Shown: positions 57,027 through 64,000 of the stretch, piece after piece
Numbering within the stretch: the stretch's first letter is position 1
How the letters are laid out: the number at the start of each line of letters is the position of its first letter
From: Casuarina equisetifolia
Taxonomy: Eukaryota > Streptophyta > Magnoliopsida > Fagales > Casuarinaceae
Assembly: GCA_028551475.1 (NCBI GenBank)
Contig: CM052362.1
Coordinates: 9,671,354 to 9,735,353, forward strand
Direction: 5' to 3'
Length of the DNA stretch: 64,000 nt
Made by a program: the position numbers and the translations under genes
The notes under the pieces: model-generated
What the model was told of the DNA's origin: nothing
Seen by the model: the letters and a program-made list of their open reading frames with translations, nothing else
Databases searched by the model: none

Positions 57027-58069
57027 TATCAAAAATTTGAGTCTTTTATAGGGGAGCAAGCCTATAAGAAGACAAATTTTGATCATTGTGTGTTTGTGCA
57101 GAAGTTCTCAGATGATGACTTTATCATTCTACTGCTTTATGTAGATGACATGCTTATAGTTGGTAAGAACGCTGCAAGAATTAAAAAGTTGAAGCAAGAG
57201 TTAAGTAAGTCATTCTCAATGAAAGACTTAGGCTCAGTGAAGCAAATTCTTGGTATGAGAGTCAGTCGTGATAGAAAAGCTAAGAAGTTATGGTTGTCTC
57301 AAGAAAAGTACATCAAGAAAGTGCTTCAAAGGTTTTGTATGGATAAAGCTAAAGTGATGAGCACGCCTCTTGCTACACACTTTAAGCTTAGTAAGAAACA
57401 ATGTCCTGCAGATGAGGAAGACAAAAAAAATATGGAAAAAGTTCCTTATGCTTCGGTTGTTGGTTGTTTAATGTATGCAATGATTTGTACAAGGCCAGAT
57501 ATAGCTTATGCAGTTGGAGTAGTTAGTAGATTTACTTATAATCCTGGAAGAGAATATTGGAATGCAATGAAGTGGATTCTAAGGTATCTTCGAGGCACTT
57601 CTAGTTTGAAACTTTCATTTGGGAGTGATAAGCCTATTATTGTGGGATATATAGATTTTGACATGGCAGGAGATATTGATAATAGAAGATCTACTTCAGG
57701 CTACTTGATTAAGTTTTCAAGGGGAGTTGTGACATGGCAATCAAGATTACAAAAATGTATTGCTCTATCTACAACAGAAGTAGAATTTATTACAGCAACG
57801 GAAGCATGTAAAGAGTTGCTTTGGATGAAGGAATTCATAAAAGAACTTGGTTTCGTGCAAGAAAGGTATGTGCTAAGAACTCTACTTTTCATCAAAGGTT
57901 AAAGCATATTGATGTAAGATATCATTGGATACGAGATATCATGGAAACCAAAGAGGTTGCACTTAAAAAGGTACATACTGAGGATAATGGTTTTGATATG
58001 ATGACAAAGGCTCTATGGCGAGAAAAGTTTGAGTTTTGTCGGCATGAGGCCGGTTTGGATTGTGCTTGA
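57027..58069 (+). pseudogene. Copia-E reverse transcriptase C-half and RNase H
   Basis: The frame 57090-57902 has the catalytic LLYVDDMLIVGKN, SMKDLGSVKQILGMRV, YASVVGCLMYAMICTRPDIA and RNase H (YIDFDMAGDIDNRRSTSGY, IALSTTEVEFITATEACKEL). A short deletion/frameshift near 57868 shifts to 57821-58069 (RLKHIDVRYHWIRD, FDMMTKALWREKFEFC). It ends before the polypurine tract. Confidence 0.94.
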
Positions 58070-58098
58070 GAAATGGACATATGGAATCTCCCTCATTT

Positions 58099-58116
58099 GG
58101 GCTGGAGGGGGAGAAT
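58099..58116 (+). other. Copia-E polypurine tract
   Basis: GGGCTGGAGGGGGAGAAT lies immediately before the 3' LTR, the expected plus-strand primer. Confidence 0.88.
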
Positions 58117-58802
58117 TGTTGGGTTAGTCCAGCCCATATTCGGGGACTTATTATTGGATCTAATTAGGGTAATGTGGCCCTAAGGTTTAAAAGAAAAATA
58201 TAGGGTTTTTTCTTTAAGAAAAGAGGTGAGTAACCGTTAAAAAAGAAAAGAGAGAAAGAAAATAAAAGAGCAGAATTTCACAGGAATTAGAGGCCCTGCA
58301 CAGTAGTTGATCAAACATCTGATCAAGGTTGATCCGTGGTCCGATTGAGCTGATTTTTTGTCAACAGGTTCGGGATTGGGTGTTCTTCATTGTGAACGGT
58401 TGGATTGTCATTTGGAGCTCTTGAAGTCAGAAGATTGTGGTCAAAAATCTGGGTGATATTTCTCTAACTTTTCTTGGTTAAGTTGTTGTTTACAACTTGT
58501 TCTTCACTATTTATTGGTGATTCTATTGTTGTTGAGTCAGTAAATCTTTGTCCTGTTGCTATTGTTAAGGACTTGATTGGGTTGTACCCTAATGATTGAT
58601 ATAGTGGAGATTTGGGTGGACTCCGTGATCGGTCCCATGGTTTTTTATCCTTCACATTGGAGGAGTTTTTCCACGTAGAAATTCTTTTGTGTTGATTGTG
58701 ATTTGCTTATTTTACTTGTGATTCGAATACATCATTGGTGTTTTAGTATTTCCTTATAGGTTCAATCAAAGTGGAAAACTTTATACGTCATTTTTCCTAT
58801 CA
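58117..58802 (+). repeat. Copia-E 3' LTR
   Basis: 686 bp, TGTTGGGTTAG ... CCTATCA, the same length as the 5' LTR without gaps. Differences are scattered and mostly G/A or C/T. It is followed by GTTAC. Confidence 0.96.
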
Positions 58803-58807
58803 GTTAC

Positions 58808-60700
58808 TACTATCTATGGATCGAAGGCACCTTAGAAAATGAGAACCAAAGGTCAGTTGGTAAGGACCAAAATGGAAGTCCGCACAACTTCCTTAACCGA
58901 GGATTAGTGAAAAGAATCAGGTTTATCCCTGATGTAGTGAAGCAGTTTTGAAATGATGGTGGCCAATAAGGAGAAACTCATTAGCGAAGGTTGCTGCCAT
59001 AGGGTGGAGATGAGCCAGTAAGAAACAATTATAAAGTTAAGACTTCTATTTACTACCCTTGAAAGGCTTAAAAGCAGTGTTGGGAACTCAATAGTTGTGC
59101 ACACTAGGACTAATCAGTTGGGATTTTGCACGACTATATATGGCCTTTCATGTCCATGGAAGAAAGGTGGAGCTCTTCGGCATTTAGTTGCTAGAGGATT
59201 GGCCAATGAGCGACAACAACTTGGGACGATAGTGGATGAGAAACCCAAAGGGCCTATTGTTGCACAAAATAGTGGACTTCAAACATGACGGGCCCAATAC
59301 CAATGGGGTCACTAGCCATCACGTGTAAGAGAGAAATGACTGATAGTGTACAAATGCAAACAAAATGAGGCTAGAAGAAATCTTAAGCTCGTTTGATGTT
59401 GTTTTTCAAAAGCTAAAATGCTTACCACATAGGAGGCAATGCATTCCATTTCTTTGTTTGAAGGAACTCAGTGGGTGTCTTAATTCCACAATAGTGTTAT
59501 CTGCACTTCTAAAAGGCAAAAATTAAGCAAATGGTCCAGAAATTGCTCAATGATGGATTTTTGCAACCAAGCCAAAGCCTATTCTCAAGGAGGCTCTTTG
59601 TCAACTACAAAGTGTTGAATGAGTGTGCAATGAAGGATCAGTTCTTGATCCCCACTATCAATGACTTGATGAGCTAAGGGAAGCTAAGATATTTTCCAAA
59701 ATGAATCTCCATGTAGGGTACTATTGGATTCACGTGAAGGATGAGGACATGGGAAAAACCTTTTTTTGAAGGCCATACAATTGTTATGAGTTTCTTATAA
59801 TGTCAATCAACCTTTCACATGCCCTATTGATCTTTAAAGTCTCATGAACAAGCTTCAGTAAGCAATTAAGGAAGACTATGATTGTTTGCTTCAATTATGT
59901 GCTCATCTTTAGCAATGATTAGTTGCAACACCTATTTCACGTCCATGAAGCTCTTTTGTCCTTAAAAAACACCCTTTTTTATGCCAATCGAGAGAAATGC
60001 TCTTTTGGCCAAGTTCGCATCAATTTCTTCAATAGGTTATAGGTCAAAACTGGTAATATATGGCTTATGAAAAGGTAAGCACCATGATTGATTGGCCATA
60101 GGCAAGTACACTCAAAGCATTGGAAGGGCTCCCTAACTTAATTGGGTACTATGGTTGGTTTGTGAAGGGCTATGACAAGCTTGGTAGATCCTTACAAGCC
60201 TTCTAAAGTAAGAAACATTCAAATGGAGTCTTGATGTTGAGCATGCTTTCACCAAATTTAAACATGCCATGTCTAAAGCTCCATGCTTAACATTATCAAA
60301 CTTTATACAATAGTTTATCATTGAGCGTGATGTCTCTGGTGTTGGCGTTGGTGTAGTTGTATCTCAGTGAAGTGCTACATGAAAGGAACTTAGCACTCTC
60401 CACACACGGAAAATAGCTCTTTACTCTAGTGCTCACCATTCAAACTTGGAAGCACTACATCTTGGGGCAAAAATTCACCATAAAGACAAACCATCATAAC
60501 CTCAAGTTTCTCCACATACAAAAGATCATAATCCCAACTCAACAATGTTGATTGATAAAATAACATATTTCAATCTTTAAATTGAATATCAACTAGGGGA
60601 GCAAAATCAAGTGGCTGACACACTGTCCCAGAAAGCTAAAACAAAAATTGAAGATAGAAAGAAGCATAGAGCAAGGGCCATAAAGAGATATTAGCTACTT
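58808..60700 (+). pseudogene. Gypsy-2 protease to RNase H remnant
   Basis: Reverse transcriptase landmarks with stops: SFDVVFQKLKCLPHRR (59390), ELREAKIFSKMNLHVGYYW and VKDEDMGKTFF (59670-59770), then NREKCSFGQVRINF (59990). RNase H landmarks are SGVGVGVVVSQ-like near 60335 and GEQNQVADTLSQKAK near 60600-60640. It is a clear gypsy order but dead. Confidence 0.82.
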
Positions 60701-61285
60701 AGGGAGCCATCTAGCTCATATCTCACATTAGTTGGGGGCTATTAAGGAGGAGGTAAACTCGTAAAACCAAATGCAAGAGCTTTCATAATCCATCATTCAA
60801 AGGAAGGTGGAAGGGCCCTAGGAAGTAAAAAAAGAGTTCATTTTCTATAACAAATAAAATTTTCTACTTAAGGACTGCAATTTAATCCAAATGATTTTGA
60901 GAGACTTTTATGGGAAATGCCATAAGGTCATATAAAAGAGATGTGTGTTGGATCATGTTTGAGCTTATAGCATTTGCCAATAACAAAAGTGGCAAAATTG
61001 GTATTGAAAAACAAAACAAGGCCATGTGGGATATGGGAAAGTCAAACGCAATATCCACATAAATGGAAAAGCAAATCTTTGGCATAGACAGCTTTACCTT
61101 AGTAAAGCATGAAGAAAATAAGTCATCACCCCAAAACAAAATAGCTAACCTCTAACTTGTAACGCCACTAGTCTACATGAACAACTTGACAAGAAAACAT
61201 AACATCTACAACGTTTTAGCTTTAAAACAATCATGATCAAGGCTTGTCTACCATTATTAGCTAAGGCTCACAACTCTCAACAGAA

Positions 61286-61290
<5 letters not shown>
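60701..61290 (+). other. Possible Gypsy-2 integrase remnant, unresolved
   Basis: Plus-strand translation is too broken to assign. GNAIRSYKRDVCWIMFE-like words near 60920 could be the integrase zinc region. No LTR is found. Confidence 0.3.

Positions 61291-61351
<61 letters not shown>
61291..61351 (+). repeat. (CT)30 microsatellite
   Basis: An uninterrupted run of 30 CT units plus C. Such runs mutate quickly and are useful as length markers. Confidence 0.98.
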
Positions 61352-61354
<3 letters not shown>

Positions 61355-61399
61355 AAACCCATTTCATGCCCATTCTAGTGCTCTATCTCTTTTTTTTTT

Positions 61400-62640
61400 C
61401 CTCTAATTTATGTATAAATTGAATGGTAAGACTTACTATAAATTAGGTCCTCTACAATACAAATACATAGGGATTCATCTTTCTTTAAATTTATCTCTCT
61501 CCTTTTATTATGGTATTGGAGACCACCATGTGCATGTGACTCTTTATTTAGTGTTTTTCTTTATTACTCCTACTCATCCATTTTCACTTTCAAACCATCC
61601 ATATTTGTCAAACTTATAAACCATGTCTAGAAAGCGAACCTTTCCATTCCCAACCATGTTAATGTCCAAAACTTTTTCACTATCCAATGGATTGAAAACA
61701 ACTACTTACCATGGCTTACATAGGTGAAATCCCTCGTCCAAACACAAAAATGGGTGTTTCACCCCAAACTTGCTCCATATAGAACTTTTGATCAATTAAA
61801 GGCAAGGTTAGTAGTAAAAGGATTTCAACAAACTAAAAAAGTAGACTTTTTGTTACACTTGCTCTTGCTTAGAGTTTCTTGCAATTTGACATCAACAATG
61901 TATTTCTACATGTTCCATCTAAAAAAAATGTTTATATGGAACTACCACCTAACTATGAAGACTCTTTTAAAGCCAAACCACGTTTTCCATCTTCACAAAG
62001 CCCTATATAGGCTTAAATAAGCCCCAAAAGAATAGTTTGATAGATTTAATTCATTCCTTCTTAATGTTGGATTCATTTTTCCAAATTTTGATTCTTTACT
62101 CTTTGCCTATGTCTATGGGAAAGTTACAATTTGGTTGCTTCTATATATGGATGATTTTATTATCATAGGAAATTGCAAAGAATTCATTGTTTGATTTGTC
62201 AACTCTCTTAGCTGAGAATTTCCTATGAAACATCTGGGCAAACTATATTACTTCCTTGGGGTTGAAGTTAAATACGTGGATGAGGACCCTATTCTTTCCT
62301 AATGGTTGTATGCTTGTGATTTACTAAACTACATTGGTATGATGGGGTGCAAAGCCATTACTACACGTATAGCCCACAAGTGGCCACCTTTGGCAAATAA
62401 TGACTCCTAAGCCTTGAAACCATCCACCTTTAGAAGCTTAGTTGGAGCCTTGCAATATCTCACTTTTTCCCAACTAGACTTGACCTTTGCTATAAATAAT
62501 CAATGTCAAGCAATACACCAACCTACAAACTAAGATTTTCACAATCTCAAGAAGTTTCTTTATTATCTCCATAGTAACATTGATTATGGATTGAGATTTC
62601 ACCCAAGGAGCACTCTAAATATTTATAATTTTACTAAAGT
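61400..62640 (+). pseudogene. Copia reverse transcriptase fragment (Copia-G)
   Basis: Frames give [51 protein letters not shown] (61960-62020), FDSLLFAYVYGK and LLYMDDFIIIGN (catalytic region readable near 62140). FRSLVGALQYLTFSQLDLTF and a last stretch to about 62620 follow. It ends where LINE-3 begins. Confidence 0.85.
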
Positions 62641-64000
62641 AGAGGATATTGTATGCAAAGATGTGCATTTAAATAGATACAAGGTATTCTTTTTCAATTT
62701 CTTTTGAAATTGACATGGGGAATGATGTCATCTTTGAAATAGAAGTGGAGTATTGTTAGTTGCCTAATATTTATAAAAACTATATTATTTTGGACATAAG
62801 AAATGTACTATAAAAAGAAAGGACATGTGGATCTCAGTGTCAAAGGCCCTATTAAGTCAACAGAAGAACAATGATCAAAGATATGGTGATCAGAGAACTA
62901 GGGACATGAGGAAGCAGGGACATGAAAATCATGGTAATGTACAAATTACAAGTTCTAAATATCATGGAGTTGAATCTTCCTTGAAAAAGAAAACTAGGTC
63001 ATAAAGCCTAAAGATCAGCATAGGTAAAAGCAATAGAGCACATTTAAATGGCTAAGGAAATATAAGAAGTCCAAAGAGAAGTATAAGTGAGAAGGATAAC
63101 ACTAATAAAAGGTTTAATATATTGATGAATAATCCTTAAGATTTAAATAGACAAAGCTATAATCATAATGTAAGGTTTAAAGGAGAAAATACTAGACCTC
63201 TACATAAATTATCATGTTCTCATGAAATGTAAGTGGCATGAATAAAAGCCTTAAATAAAAGAAGATATAGAATGTTATCAAGAATGCAAAAGCTAATATT
63301 CTCATCATATTAGAACACAAAATAAAACAAGATAAAAACATAATATGTGATAGAATCTCTTTTCCCTCAATGGGATTTTGTCTACAATTATAAAGATAAT
63401 GAAAATGGAAGGATTTGGATTGTAAGAAAGAAGCCGTAATTCAATATTATAGTGACTAATAGCTTTAAACAAGTAGTGAATTGTAAAGTTGAAAAAGGGC
63501 AAGAAATATGGTACTTATCTACAATTTATGTAGCAAATATAGCTAATGAAAGAAACGATCTATAAAGGAACCTCACACAATGTTATAACACTTATGGGGA
63601 GGATAATCCATGGCTACTTACAGGAGACTTTAATATAGCAAAGAACCTAAATGAAATGGTCAATGTGGTTGGTAGATGGATAGAAAGAATAGAAGATTTT
63701 AACAAGTTCATAAGTGATGTAAAGCTTATAAAACCAAATTTTTAAAGGTCCTCTTCTATCATGGATGAACAAAGGAAAATGAGCAAGATTTGAAGGCAAT
63801 AAATTAAATTTATGCTTGATAAACACTAAGTGGATGCAAAGGCGTGTGAATTTCTTTATAAAATTTAGTACTCCTACTTTATCAAACCATAACCCTTGCA
63901 TTATTAAAGTTGGCAATACCAAACCAAGTAGAAAAAAGCTTTTAGATTTTTCAACTTTTGGCAATCAAGCCCAAACTTTATGACAGTAGTACAAAATGTT
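62641..64000 (+). mobile_element. LINE-3: L1-type LINE, 5'-truncated, continues past the window
   Basis: The ORF1 tail (62660-62830: ISFEIDMGN, EIEVEYC) parallels LINE-1 at 22900-23080. The endonuclease starts SWNVSGMNK (63218), shows QDKNIICDRIS, and has the GDFN catalytic region (WLLTGDFNIAKNLNEM, about 63620). DFNKFISDVKLIKPNF follows at 63698-63740. It retains the N-terminal endonuclease that LINE-1 lost. Broken by stops. Confidence 0.85.

Larger units (their letters stand above)
53341..58802 (+). mobile_element. Copia-E: near-complete Tnt1/Tork-like Ty1/copia element
   Basis: This 5462-bp element has two 686-bp LTRs, a GTTAC duplication (53336-53340 and 58803-58807), an iMet primer site, gag, protease, integrase, reverse transcriptase, RNase H and a polypurine tract in standard order. 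The LTRs differ at about 28 of 686 positions, mostly transitions. Stops are few: 54460, about 54985 (frameshift), 55206, 55251, 55800, 57024, and a small deletion near 57868. It is the youngest large element here but is no longer autonomous. Confidence 0.96.
52390..60700 (+). mobile_element. Gypsy-2: decayed Ty3/gypsy element split by Copia-E
   Basis: The gag (52390-53335) and protease/reverse transcriptase/RNase H (58808-60700) are in gypsy order on the plus strand. They are interrupted exactly at the GTTAC duplication of Copia-E. LTRs are not recognised. Many stops are present. Confidence 0.8.

Overview
The window looks like nuclear DNA of a flowering plant, most likely a eudicot. It is AT-rich and contains one intact spliced plant gene, part of a second gene, and layers of Ty1/copia, Ty3/gypsy, LINE and SINE elements typical of plant intergenic DNA. 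Nothing in it points to a bacterium, organelle or virus. The species cannot be named from the sequence. Nearly all long open frames are pieces of retrotransposon gag/pol; most other short open frames are chance.

Host genes. (1) At the left edge, on the minus strand, are three 5' exons of a nuclear poly(A)-binding protein (PABN/PABPN1-type; 1092-2008). The rest is either outside the window or lost. (2) At 30701-34365, on the minus strand, is a complete eight-exon half-size ABC transporter of the ABCG/WBC family (681 aa). All splice sites are GT-AG, and the ATP-binding motifs and six membrane segments are all visible. It is a 3.7 kb gene island between two blocks of transposons.

Transposon layout. 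2.1-6.9 kb: two SINEs, decayed copia pol, and a LINE ORF1 remnant. 6.9-30.2 kb: an old plus-strand copia element (called Copia-B here) split twice. A 14.5 kb minus-strand SIRE-like copia (Copia-A, 7585-22037) sits in its gag, and a 5'-truncated LINE (LINE-1, 22817-27563, 15-bp target duplication) sits before its integrase core. Copia-A is itself interrupted by two pieces of one gypsy family: an inverted LTR in its 3' LTR, and a truncated element with a tRNA-Asp primer site in its integrase gene. LINE-1 carries a truncated copia-type LTR. 34.8-48.3 kb: a second LINE (LINE-2) split by a minus-strand copia (Copia-C, 37035-46412, target duplication CTTAC). Copia-C in turn holds a gypsy LTR fragment and a solo LTR (TCCTT duplication). 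48.3-51.9 kb: copia fragments and a 728-bp TG...CA element. 52.4-60.7 kb: an old gypsy element split by Copia-E (53341-58802), the youngest and most complete element. It is Tnt1/Tork-like, with two 686-bp LTRs, a GTTAC duplication, and few coding breaks. 61.3-64 kb: a (CT)30 microsatellite, copia reverse transcriptase, and the start of a third LINE that runs off the right edge.

The elements do not cooperate as a pathway. Target-site duplications and interrupted reading frames give a relative order of insertion. The most interesting points are: a 216-bp duplication with a templated palindromic junction in Copia-A reverse transcriptase; relics of ABCG exons inside an ABCG intron; the loss of 11 codons from the PABN exon; a 27-bp minisatellite in the Copia-A LTRs; and the clean nesting record. 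I found no convincing new biological system.
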